Below, one piece after another: positions 42,429-49,756 of a stretch of 64,000 bases of DNA. Each line of letters starts with the position of its first letter. Position 1 is the stretch's first letter. Under the pieces are notes generated by a model. It was not told the DNA's origin. It saw only the letters and a program-made list of their open reading frames with translations, and ran no database searches. The DNA is from Planctomycetes bacterium B3_Pla (GTDB taxonomy: Bacteria > Planctomycetota > Phycisphaerae > Sedimentisphaerales > Anaerobacaceae), in the NCBI GenBank assembly GCA_005223045.1, contig NJBM01000002.1, forward strand, positions 1 to 64,000, written 5' to 3'. The translations under genes and the position numbers were made by a program.

Positions 42429-42519
42429 TCGTCGTGCGTGATGCGTGATGCGTATTGCGAACAGGCGTTGGGAGTTTTTCTCAATACGCACGACGCAATA
42501 CGATATACGCAATACGCAA
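42429..42519. repeat. Heptanucleotide array, 13 units, palindromic
   Basis: 91 bases in perfect 7-base register: TCGTCGT, two GCGTGAT, GCGTATT, GCGAACA, GGCGTTG, GGAGTTT, TTCTCAA, TACGCAC, GACGCAA, TACGATA, two TACGCAA. The left half is roughly the reverse complement of the right half, so the array can form a cruciform. Confidence 0.8.
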
Positions 42520-42532
42520 TTTTGCTCGATAT

Positions 42533-42573
42533 GCCGGCTTTTTTCTTGCATCGGCTTATGCGAATGTGTAAAC
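42533..42573 (+). promoter_or_regulatory. Degenerate copy of the LamG/PA14 promoter block
   Basis: GCCGGCTTTTTTCTTGCA matches 25275-25292 exactly; the -35-like TTGCAT (42546-42551) is followed after 16 bases by GTAAAC, a poor -10. It stands before the oxidoreductase gene. Confidence 0.4.
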
Positions 42574-42574
42574 C

Positions 42575-42637
42575 ATGAGTTATGAGTTGGTAGTTCGTTG
42601 TTCGTTGTCTACGAACTATCAACTACGAACTAAGAAC
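42575..42637. repeat. Heptanucleotide array, 9 units
   Basis: ATGAGTT twice, GGTAGTT, CGTTGTT, CGTTGTC, TACGAAC, TATCAAC, TACGAAC, TAAGAAC. Again the second half mirrors the first. It ends a few bases before the ribosome site of the next gene. Confidence 0.75.
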
Positions 42638-42657
42638 TAATAATGGAGACCAAAATC

Positions 42658-43986
42658 ATGAAACGACGCCAGTTCCTCAAATCCACCGCAGCGGCCGGAA
42701 TCGGATTGGTTATCTTGCCGAGCGGCACGCTCTCCGGGGCCAACGCTGCCGGCAACAAGCTCAATGTCGCCATGATCGGGACATGGGGCCGGGCCCACGC
42801 CCATTTCGACGCGATATCCAGCGAGAACGTCGTCGCCCTGTGCGATGTGGACGAAACCCACCTCGACTCGGCCTCGAAGAAATTCCCCAAGGCCAGGCGC
42901 TACGTCGATTGGCGCAAGTGTCTCGACCACAAGGGTCTGGACGCCGTGATCTGCTGCACGACGGACCACACGCACGGCTTCATCTCCAACTGGACGCTCA
43001 ATCGCGGCCTGCACTGCTACATGGAGAAGCCGCTGGCCCACACCGTTGAAGAAACACGCATTGTCCGGGCGAACTACCTCAAGCAAAAGGACAAGATAGC
43101 CACACAGGTCGGCACGCAGCGCCACGCCAAGCCTAACTTCGAGCGCGTGCGAGAGCTGGTGAAAGACGGAGCTATCGGCGAGCTGACGGATTGCTACGCA
43201 TGGGGCAACCGCCAGATTCGCAGGAAGGGTTACCCCCCGGCCAAGGGCACGCCGCCCAGGACGCTGCACTACGACCTGTGGATCGGGCCGTCGTCGTTCC
43301 ATCCGTATAATCCGGAATACTTCAAAGGCGGTCCCGGCATGAACTGCCTGTCGTGGAATATGTACTGGGATTACGGCACCGGCCAGGTCGGCGATATGGG
43401 CAGCCACACCATCGACCTCGTTTGGAACGCGATTGATGCGGGTCTGCCCACAACGGCCGAAGGCGAAGGTGAGAAGTACAATCCTGAAGTTACACCCGTG
43501 GAACTGCACACATCTTTCGACATCCCGAAGAACGACTGGCGCGGGCCTGTTCGCGTCCACTGGTACCAGGGCGGCATGATGCCGAGATCGCCTAAGGGTT
43601 ACGTCGATCTGAACAAGATCGGACATGGTGCGATGTTCAAGGGCACCAAGGGTTACATCGTGTGCGATTACGATTCGCGGATTCTGCTGCCGTTCGGCGA
43701 CAATGCGGACCTGACGTACTACAACAAGCGGTCGAAGGATGAATTGATTCCGCCGCTCGGCCACTTCCAGAGAGAATGGGTCGACGCTTGCAAGGGCGAC
43801 CTGAAGACGCATTGTGATTTCGAATATGGCGGCAATGCGATCGAGATGATGCATCTGGGTCTCGTCGCGTACCGCGTCGGCAAAAAGCTGGATTACGACG
43901 GCGCCACCGGCCGCGTCACAAACAGCGCAGAAGCCAACGCCCTGTTGAGCCGCGAGTACCGCCCCGGATGGACCCTCAACGGATAA
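42658..43986 (+). CDS. Exported Gfo/Idh/MocA family oxidoreductase
   Basis: 442 residues from ATG 42658 (GGAG nine bases before); an ATG at 42643 is also in frame. The signal MKRRQFLKSTAAAGIGLVIL is of Tat type (RRQFLK). NAD(P)-binding part: NVAMIGTWGRAHAHF, VALCDVDE, then CTTDHTHGF and MEKPLAHTVEE with the EKP Lys. The C-terminal half has WDYGTGQVGDMGSHTIDLVW. It is the second of three such proteins in the window and differs in the central insertion. Substrate unknown; likely sugar-derived. The gene lies between the sulfatase and the flippase and is framed on both sides by heptanucleotide arrays. Confidence 0.9.
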   Translation: MKRRQFLKSTAAAGIGLVILPSGTLSGANAAGNKLNVAMIGTWGRAHAHFDAISSENVVALCDVDETHLDSASKKFPKARRYVDWRKCLDHKGLDAVICCTTDHTHGFISNWTLNRGLHCYMEKPLAHTVEETRIVRANYLKQKDKIATQVGTQRHAKPNFERVRELVKDGAIGELTDCYAWGNRQIRRKGYPPAKGTPPRTLHYDLWIGPSSFHPYNPEYFKGGPGMNCLSWNMYWDYGTGQVGDMGSHTIDLVWNAIDAGLPTTAEGEGEKYNPEVTPVELHTSFDIPKNDWRGPVRVHWYQGGMMPRSPKGYVDLNKIGHGAMFKGTKGYIVCDYDSRILLPFGDNADLTYYNKRSKDELIPPLGHFQREWVDACKGDLKTHCDFEYGGNAIEMMHLGLVAYRVGKKLDYDGATGRVTNSAEANALLSREYRPGWTLNG

Positions 43987-44014
43987 GGCAAGAACAGGAC
44001 TAAGTCTGAATCAG

Positions 44015-44105
44015 TTCGTATTGCGTATGTCGTATTGCGTATCACGCACTCCCTATGGGACGCCTTTCGGCGGACGCAATACGCACGACGCATGACGCAA
44101 TACGA
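44015..44105. repeat. Heptanucleotide array, 13 units, palindromic, abutting a start codon
   Basis: Units TTCGTAT, TGCGTAT, GTCGTAT, TGCGTAT, CACGCAC, TCCCTAT, GGGACGC, CTTTCGG, CGGACGC, AATACGC, ACGACGC, ATGACGC, AATACGA; the next heptad ends in the ATG at 44110. The centre is the hairpin TCCCTATGGGA, the same core as in the tRNA pseudogene. Confidence 0.8.
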
Positions 44106-44109
44106 AATA

Positions 44110-45594
44110 ATGAGCACAGTTTCGAGTCTAACCGGATTACTGCAAGGCGACAACCTTAAAGCCAAGAGCGCACGTGCGGTAATGAAGCTCGCCGTTGGAA
44201 CGGGCGCCGAGCGAATTTTGAGATTTGTGCGCTACATGATCCTGACGCGGATTTTGGCGCCTGAAGACCTTGGGATCCTCGCTATCATTTTACCGCTCGT
44301 CGCTATTTTTGAGGCTTTCACCGAGGTGGGTGTGAAGCAGTCAATCATCCAGAACAAGCGCGGCGCCGACCATGAATATCTTAACGTAGCCTGGTGGTTT
44401 CAGTCCGTGCGAGGCTTGGGGCTAAGCACATTTACGGCCCTTGCGGCCCCATTGATATGTTCGGCTTACGGCAAACCGGAACTCGTGAGACTGGTGCAGT
44501 TCACATGCCTGGCCGCAGTGTTCAGGGGCTTTATCAGCCCCCGCGCGCACGTGCTTGAAAAAGAATATCGATTTGGGCGGGCAATACTCCTGATCCAGGG
44601 CGGTGCGGTATTAGGCACGATCATAACTATAAGCCTGGCGCTCGTGACAAGAAATGTGTGGGCCCTGGTTATAGGCTACGTTGCAGAGCAGGGTGTGTTA
44701 TGCCTGTTGTCATACGTATTGGCGCCCTTCGGGCCGAAACTCGGTATTGACAGGATATGTTTGGCCGAGTTGTGGAAATTCGCCCGCGGCATGTTCGGCT
44801 TGCCTATTATGACACTGATCGCCTATGCAGCGCCGTTTCTCGTGCTCGGCCGGGTTGATTTCATTACCGACGGGCAGGTAGGTATGTACTCCATGGCCGT
44901 TCAGCTCGTGAACGTGCCAATTCTTTTCTTTGCCAGGATAATTCAGCCAGTGATGCTGCCCGGCCTTGCCGGCAGACAGGATGACCAGGCTTTCCTTAGT
45001 CGAGCGGTCTTGAAGATAACGCAAGGTGTGGCCATGTTCGGCATTCCTTTGGTAGCGTTTGTGGCCTGCTTCGCAAAGATCCTGCTGCGGCTGGCCTGGG
45101 GGCCGCAGTATGCTGCAGTAGCCATCCCCTGTGCCGTGCTGAGCCTGCAGATTATGACTCGAACAGAAGGGATAGTGCTGGCGACGACATACATGGCAAT
45201 TGGCCGGCCCAACCTGCTCCGTGCTTTTGTCGCTCTTCGCGCGGGGATGGTGGTGGCCCTGATATATCCGGCGGTCATTCATTACGGATTGCCGGGTGCG
45301 GCTGCGGCTATCGCCTTGGCTAATGTCGCCGCCCTGTTGATACAGACCTTCTGCTATCGGAAAATCATGCATCTTACGTTCGGCAGTTATATGCGTTCAT
45401 ACATCCCCGGCTTGTTGCTGGCGTTACCGGTCATAGCGACCGTCGGTCTGCTCCACCTGCTCGGAGTGGATTCCGCCATGTTAGAGCTGGTCATCGGAGT
45501 TTTTGTGTTGGCCGGAACATTTGCCGCGAGTTTGTTCGTTTTAAGTCGGCCCAAGAAATCATCTGCAATCACGTCGAAAGTCTCCGATAACTGA
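44110..45594 (+). CDS. Polysaccharide flippase (Wzx/MATE-like, MVF superfamily)
   Basis: 494 residues from ATG 44110. About 12-14 hydrophobic segments are seen (for example YMILTRILAPEDLGILAIIL, TLIAYAAPFLVLGRV, FGIPLVAFVACFAKILLRL). LGILA and EVGVKQSIIQ near residue 65-80 are typical of the polysaccharide biosynthesis (PST) exporters that flip undecaprenyl-linked oligosaccharides across the membrane. The frame could start at 44035, but that stretch is the heptanucleotide array. No Shine-Dalgarno precedes 44110, so translation may be leaderless or weak. No glycosyltransferase neighbours are visible. Confidence 0.82.
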   Translation: MSTVSSLTGLLQGDNLKAKSARAVMKLAVGTGAERILRFVRYMILTRILAPEDLGILAIILPLVAIFEAFTEVGVKQSIIQNKRGADHEYLNVAWWFQSVRGLGLSTFTALAAPLICSAYGKPELVRLVQFTCLAAVFRGFISPRAHVLEKEYRFGRAILLIQGGAVLGTIITISLALVTRNVWALVIGYVAEQGVLCLLSYVLAPFGPKLGIDRICLAELWKFARGMFGLPIMTLIAYAAPFLVLGRVDFITDGQVGMYSMAVQLVNVPILFFARIIQPVMLPGLAGRQDDQAFLSRAVLKITQGVAMFGIPLVAFVACFAKILLRLAWGPQYAAVAIPCAVLSLQIMTRTEGIVLATTYMAIGRPNLLRAFVALRAGMVVALIYPAVIHYGLPGAAAAIALANVAALLIQTFCYRKIMHLTFGSYMRSYIPGLLLALPVIATVGLLHLLGVDSAMLELVIGVFVLAGTFAASLFVLSRPKKSSAITSKVSDN

Positions 45595-45706
45595 CATTGA
45601 CAGCAGGTATTGTATGTGCAGAATTGAAGAAACCTTTTTGAGCAACCATAAAGGTACTGAAATGCACTGCACTCATCCGACGAGATCTCAGCAGAAGGGA
45701 TGATCG

Positions 45707-46672
45707 ATGAATCGCAGGCAATTTCTTTTTCGTTCGGTTGTGGCAGCAACCGGGTTTGAGGGCGTTTTGCGAGCAGAGCCGCAGGACGGAGTAGATGCTC
45801 TTGGGATCGTGGACACACATCAGCATTTGTGGAATCTGAGCCGGTTTCGATTGCCGTGGCTCAAGGCCGGGGGAGAACTGACGCGGGATTACACGATGGC
45901 CGACTATCAAAAAGCGACGGAGGGCCTAAGGATCGCAAAGGCAATCTACATGGAGGTAGCCGTTGCTCGCGAGCAGAAGCTGGCCGAGGCCGAACACGTC
46001 GTCAAGATATGCGCCGACAAAAACAATCCCACCTGCGCAGCCGTGATTGGCGGATTCGTTCTGGAGAGTAGTTTCAAGGATTATATCCTGCAATTTAAGG
46101 GCAATCCTTACATCAAGGGCGTGCGGCACGGCCTGAACAACCAAAAACAGTTGGAGGACGATCAGTTAATTCAAAACCTGCGACTGCTCGGCAGCCTTGA
46201 CATGAGCTTCGATCTGCTGGTGCCGCCCGGATTGATCGGACAGGCTGCAAAGCTGGTCGAGCGATGCGGCGATACGAGATTTATTCTGGACCACTGCGGC
46301 AACGCCGATCCGCTGGCATTCGCAGGTAATCTGGATTGGGGCCGAAAACCACAGCATCACGCCGATCAGTGGAAGCGCGATGTTGATACATTGGCAAGCC
46401 GAACGAATGTTATCTGCAAGATCAGCGGAATCATTGCCCGCGTGCCGAAGGGCCGGGCAACCACCGAAGTCCTGGCGCCTGTCGTCAGACATTGTCTGGA
46501 CGCCTTCGGGCCGGACCGTGTGGTTTTCGGCAGCGATTGGCCCGTCTGTACGCGTGGAGCGCCGCTGCGCGTATGGACCGGACTGCTGCGCAAGATCGTA
46601 CGAAATCGATCCGTTAAAGAAAGAAGCAAACTGTTCCGGACGAACGCAATTCGCTTTTACGGCCTTGCGTGA
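45707..46672 (+). CDS. Amidohydrolase-family protein (COG3618-like)
   Basis: 321 residues. N-terminal RRQFLFRSVVAATGF resembles a Tat signal, so it is probably exported. The metal-dependent hydrolase barrel starts with GIVDTHQHLWNLSRFRLPWL (HxH motif), continues KGVRHGL (His), LDHCGNADPL (His), and closes with VVFGSDWPV (Asp). This order is that of the L-rhamnono-lactonase/2-pyrone-4,6-dicarboxylate lactonase-like group. It probably hydrolyses a sugar lactone (inference). A GGGATG lies before the ATG. Directly after it comes a truncated sugar isomerase remnant. Confidence 0.85.
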   Translation: MNRRQFLFRSVVAATGFEGVLRAEPQDGVDALGIVDTHQHLWNLSRFRLPWLKAGGELTRDYTMADYQKATEGLRIAKAIYMEVAVAREQKLAEAEHVVKICADKNNPTCAAVIGGFVLESSFKDYILQFKGNPYIKGVRHGLNNQKQLEDDQLIQNLRLLGSLDMSFDLLVPPGLIGQAAKLVERCGDTRFILDHCGNADPLAFAGNLDWGRKPQHHADQWKRDVDTLASRTNVICKISGIIARVPKGRATTEVLAPVVRHCLDAFGPDRVVFGSDWPVCTRGAPLRVWTGLLRKIVRNRSVKERSKLFRTNAIRFYGLA

Positions 46673-46715
46673 GTGCTATGTGCTGAACTGCCAGGAAGAC
46701 GATAGAAAAGGCCAA

Positions 46716-46859
46716 ATGAAGGAAATCAACTATCGACCGGTCATGGAAGCCATCGCTGAGGCTGAGACGAGTTATACAGGGTACATGAGCCATGTCAATC
46801 GTGCCGCACCGAAGCAGACAACCGCATCGAGCAATTGTAGTGTCCGGAAAAGATATTGA
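46716..46859 (+). pseudogene. Remnant of a hydroxypyruvate isomerase/TIM-barrel epimerase gene
   Basis: The 47-codon frame opens MKEINYRPVMEAIAEAETSYTGYMSH, which looks like the C-terminal barrel segment (INY-AV-AI-TGYTGY-HE) of hydroxypyruvate isomerase-like proteins. After SH the similarity ends in an unrelated tail. Only the last strand region survives; the 5' part is gone. Confidence 0.5.
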
Positions 46860-46883
46860 CGGATAATCTACCCCACCGTACTA

Positions 46884-46918
46884 TCTCGTATCTCGTACCT
46901 CGACGAGCGACGAGCGAT
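46884..46918. repeat. Short heptanucleotide array, 5 units
   Basis: TCTCGTA twice, CCTCGAC, GAGCGAC, GAGCGAT. It lies 22 bases before the HAD hydrolase start. Confidence 0.6.
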
Positions 46919-46940
46919 TTACCATATAGGATGATGCTTG

Positions 46941-47705
46941 ATGTCCGGAGCAACAATACAAGCGATTACATTTGATTTGTGGGATACTGTCCTGATCGAC
47001 GATTCGGATGAGCCGAAGCGCGCTGCGCAGGGGCTTGCGCCCAAGCCGGTTGAGCGACGCAACCTTGTCGGCCAATACTTGGAGCGACACGAACCAATCT
47101 CCACCGAGTCGATTGATTTGGCATACAATACGGTTGATGCGGCGTTCCGGCAGGTATGGTACGGGCAGAACGTCACCTGGACCGTTCGGGAGCGGCTATC
47201 GGTTCTGCTCAACGGCTTGGGACGAGAATTGCCGGAGCCTGAGTTCGACGAGCTTATTAGACTTCATGAAGAGATGGAATTGGCGGTCCGTCCCGATCTG
47301 GCGGCCGGCGCAGCCGAAGTTTTGCGGGACCTGCACGGACAATACCGGATGGGCGTAATCTCCGATGCGATATTCAGCCCGGGCCGTGCCCTCCGTAAGC
47401 TGCTGGCCCACTACGATATTCTACAGTTCTTCGATGCTTTTGTTTTCTCCGACGAGGTTGGTTGCGCCAAACCCAATCCTATTATGTTCGAGACCGCAGC
47501 GTCGGCTCTCGGCGTCGAATTAGGCGAAATGGTGCACATCGGGGACCGCGAGAAGAAAGACGTCGAAGGTCCACATGCGGCCGGCGCCCGGTCAATCCTC
47601 TGTACAGTTGTCAAAGACCGCACAAACTCCAACACCAAAGCCGACACCGTCTGCAGCGACTTCCGGGAACTGCCAACCATTCTGGAAACATTGAACCACC
47701 GATAG
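46941..47705 (+). CDS. HAD-superfamily hydrolase (phosphatase-like)
   Basis: 254 residues from ATG 46941 (AGGA nine bases upstream). Motif I FDLWDTVL with nucleophile Asp near 12; motif II in VISDAIFSP; motif III Lys in CAKPNPIMFE; motif IV GDREKKDVEGPHAAG. A helical cap lies at about 20-105. The pattern matches haloacid-dehalogenase type phosphatases for small phosphorylated metabolites. It lies 15 bases ahead of an amidotransferase on the same strand, so the two are likely co-transcribed, but I cannot name a joint pathway. Confidence 0.88.
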   Translation: MSGATIQAITFDLWDTVLIDDSDEPKRAAQGLAPKPVERRNLVGQYLERHEPISTESIDLAYNTVDAAFRQVWYGQNVTWTVRERLSVLLNGLGRELPEPEFDELIRLHEEMELAVRPDLAAGAAEVLRDLHGQYRMGVISDAIFSPGRALRKLLAHYDILQFFDAFVFSDEVGCAKPNPIMFETAASALGVELGEMVHIGDREKKDVEGPHAAGARSILCTVVKDRTNSNTKADTVCSDFRELPTILETLNHR

Positions 47706-47720
47706 CAAGAAAACAACACG

Positions 47721-48581
47721 ATGACAAATCCTTTGCGGTTCCTGATAATCGACGGCTATCCCAAACAGAGCAGAGACGACCTCCAAGCGGCGGGCATGAA
47801 ACTTGCGTGGAAGCTTTACGCGGACATGCTCCTGCAGCATCTGCCCGACGCCGTTTATGACGTTCTGCTTCCCTCCGATCCCGGTGTGGTGATGCCCCCG
47901 GCAAGAGACCTTGGCGCATACTCCGGCATCATCTGGACCGGCTGCAATCTTTCCATTAACGATACGGACAATCCCAGTGTCTCAGGCCAGATAGACCTTG
48001 CAAGAGACGCCTATGAGGTGGGAGTACCGAGCTTCGGAAGCTGCTGGGGAATCCAGATGGCCGCCGTAGCTGCCGGCGGAGAGGTCCGGCCAAATCCCAA
48101 AGGACGCGAAATGGGAATGGGCCGAAAAATCTACCTGACCTCCGAGGCACACAATCACCCGATGTTTGCCGGCAAGCCTCGTGTATTCGAGGGCTTTGTG
48201 AGCCACGATGATATGGTCACCAAGATTCCACCGGGCGGCACTTTGCTGGCCGGCAACAGTTTTGCCTGCGCTCAGGCCCTCGCGGTCACTCACAAAAAAG
48301 GGACTTTCTGGGCTACGCAGTACCATTGCGAATACAACCTCCACGAAATCGCAAGGCTAACTGTTGCCCGGGAGAAGAAACTTGTTGCCGCCGGATTTTT
48401 TTGCGGCCACGAAGACCTGATGGAGCTTGTGGATCGTATGGAGGCGCTTGCCAAAGAGCCGGACCGAAAAGACCTGCGCTGGCAGCTCGCCATTGACGAC
48501 GACGTTCTTTCCGATTCGATCCGGCAGTGCGAGTTCGTAAACTGGATCAACAGGCTCGTCCTGCCTGCGGCCGGCCGTTGA
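47721..48581 (+). CDS. Class I glutamine amidotransferase-like protein
   Basis: 286 residues. The GATase triad is present: Cys108 in PSFGSCWGIQ, His202 and Glu204 in ATQYHCEYN. Order and spacing resemble GMP synthase-type glutaminases (COG0518), here with a C-terminal extension of about 70 residues rich in charged helices. The acceptor is unknown; solitary proteins of this group remove or transfer amides, or hydrolyse gamma-glutamyl compounds. It follows the HAD gene by 15 bases. No ribosome site of note. Confidence 0.85.
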   Translation: MTNPLRFLIIDGYPKQSRDDLQAAGMKLAWKLYADMLLQHLPDAVYDVLLPSDPGVVMPPARDLGAYSGIIWTGCNLSINDTDNPSVSGQIDLARDAYEVGVPSFGSCWGIQMAAVAAGGEVRPNPKGREMGMGRKIYLTSEAHNHPMFAGKPRVFEGFVSHDDMVTKIPPGGTLLAGNSFACAQALAVTHKKGTFWATQYHCEYNLHEIARLTVAREKKLVAAGFFCGHEDLMELVDRMEALAKEPDRKDLRWQLAIDDDVLSDSIRQCEFVNWINRLVLPAAGR

Positions 48582-48660
48582 TGAAAGACGAGTGGCCGAA
48601 TACGCACAAGTTCATCCTCAGACTCGCAATACACGTGATTTTGTTTATGCTGCCGGACGG

Positions 48661-49680
48661 TTATCGAGCCGTTGAAAAGAACAATTCTCGGTCCGAGATT
48701 CTCACCGCATCATTTTCATCCTCCCCCGGATCAAGTGAATCCGTCGGGCAGCCAAGTTCAGACGGCATCGGGGGGATAAATTGGCTTTTCGTGCCATCTA
48801 TTTTCAGGATGCCGTCGGAAGCAAGGGTGACAATGGCAAACAACAGATCTTTGTATGGTACGGTATAACTAACCCATGGATGGGCTTTTTCGATTTCCGG
48901 GCTGAATCGTGCATGCCGATATTTCTCACCCACCCATTTATATGACATACTGTTTATCTGTATGTAGTGGATGTTGTCGATGGTCTTGACAAAGTCGATA
49001 TGGTGATGACCGCTGAAGGATGCGACGACTTTCTGAAAGCCGGCGGCTTTGTTGGCGTCTTCCAGGGCCGCCCGGACCTCGGCGTTGTTTTCAATACTCT
49101 GGGCGTTCTCCAGACTTTGATGGGAGAAAAGGAAGGTGAAATTGTCGGTGCTTTCCAAGTCGGCCTTTAGCCAATCCAACTGCTCGGCGCCGATGAATCT
49201 TGGGTAGCCGGGCGCTCGATTCTCTTTCTTCACATCGTTGCCGTCCAGGACTACGAAATGGAACCCATCCGTGTCGAAGGAATAGTACTTTTTCTTTGTC
49301 CCCCAAAACTTGAGTGTTTGCTCCCGCGTGAAACCTCCATCCATGTCATGATTACCCAGGACGTGGTAGCCTGGTCCGGCGAATTGCTTCCAAATCGCCA
49401 GGAAATCCAGGTTTGCCGGATACGGCCGGCAAAAATCGCCCAACTGCACGATGAAATCCACCTTTTGTTTATTCATTGTATCAATGAATATTTTCAGCCT
49501 CTTGTCGGCATCATGTATAATATCTTTGTGTACATCTGCGCAGATCCCAAACCGGACTTTCTTACGGCGTTTGCCCGGCCTGGCAAAACATGGACGTAAT
49601 ATCGACGGTATCAGGAAGCCGCTCGCCCCGGCGCCGGCCATTTTCAAAATATCTCTCCGCGTCAATCCAGTCTTATCCAT
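48661..49680 (-). CDS. Tat-exported metallophosphoesterase
   Basis: 339 residues from ATG 49680 with GAGGA seven bases upstream; the frame continues upstream to 49779 but without a ribosome site. Tat signal TRRDILKMAGAGASGFLIP. Calcineurin-like motifs in order: FGICADVHKD, VQLGDFCRPY, VLGNHDMDGG, LFSHQSLEN and FSGHHHIDFV, supplying the two-metal site. It probably hydrolyses a phosphodiester or monoester outside the membrane. The start lies 77 bases after the stop of the aldehyde oxidoreductase gene on the same strand. Confidence 0.88.
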   Translation of the reverse strand: MDKTGLTRRDILKMAGAGASGFLIPSILRPCFARPGKRRKKVRFGICADVHKDIIHDADKRLKIFIDTMNKQKVDFIVQLGDFCRPYPANLDFLAIWKQFAGPGYHVLGNHDMDGGFTREQTLKFWGTKKKYYSFDTDGFHFVVLDGNDVKKENRAPGYPRFIGAEQLDWLKADLESTDNFTFLFSHQSLENAQSIENNAEVRAALEDANKAAGFQKVVASFSGHHHIDFVKTIDNIHYIQINSMSYKWVGEKYRHARFSPEIEKAHPWVSYTVPYKDLLFAIVTLASDGILKIDGTKSQFIPPMPSELGCPTDSLDPGEDENDAVRISDRELFFSTAR

Positions 49681-49756
49681 GGCCGGGTCCTCATTACTGC
49701 GTGTATGTTTTCCATGCAAGTGCATCAGTTTCACCCGATTCCTGCACATGAATATA

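Noticed and set aside
42575..42640. Inverted ends of an insertion sequence before the oxidoreductase gene
   Set aside because: The inverted text resolves into 7-base units; no transposase gene or target duplication is seen.
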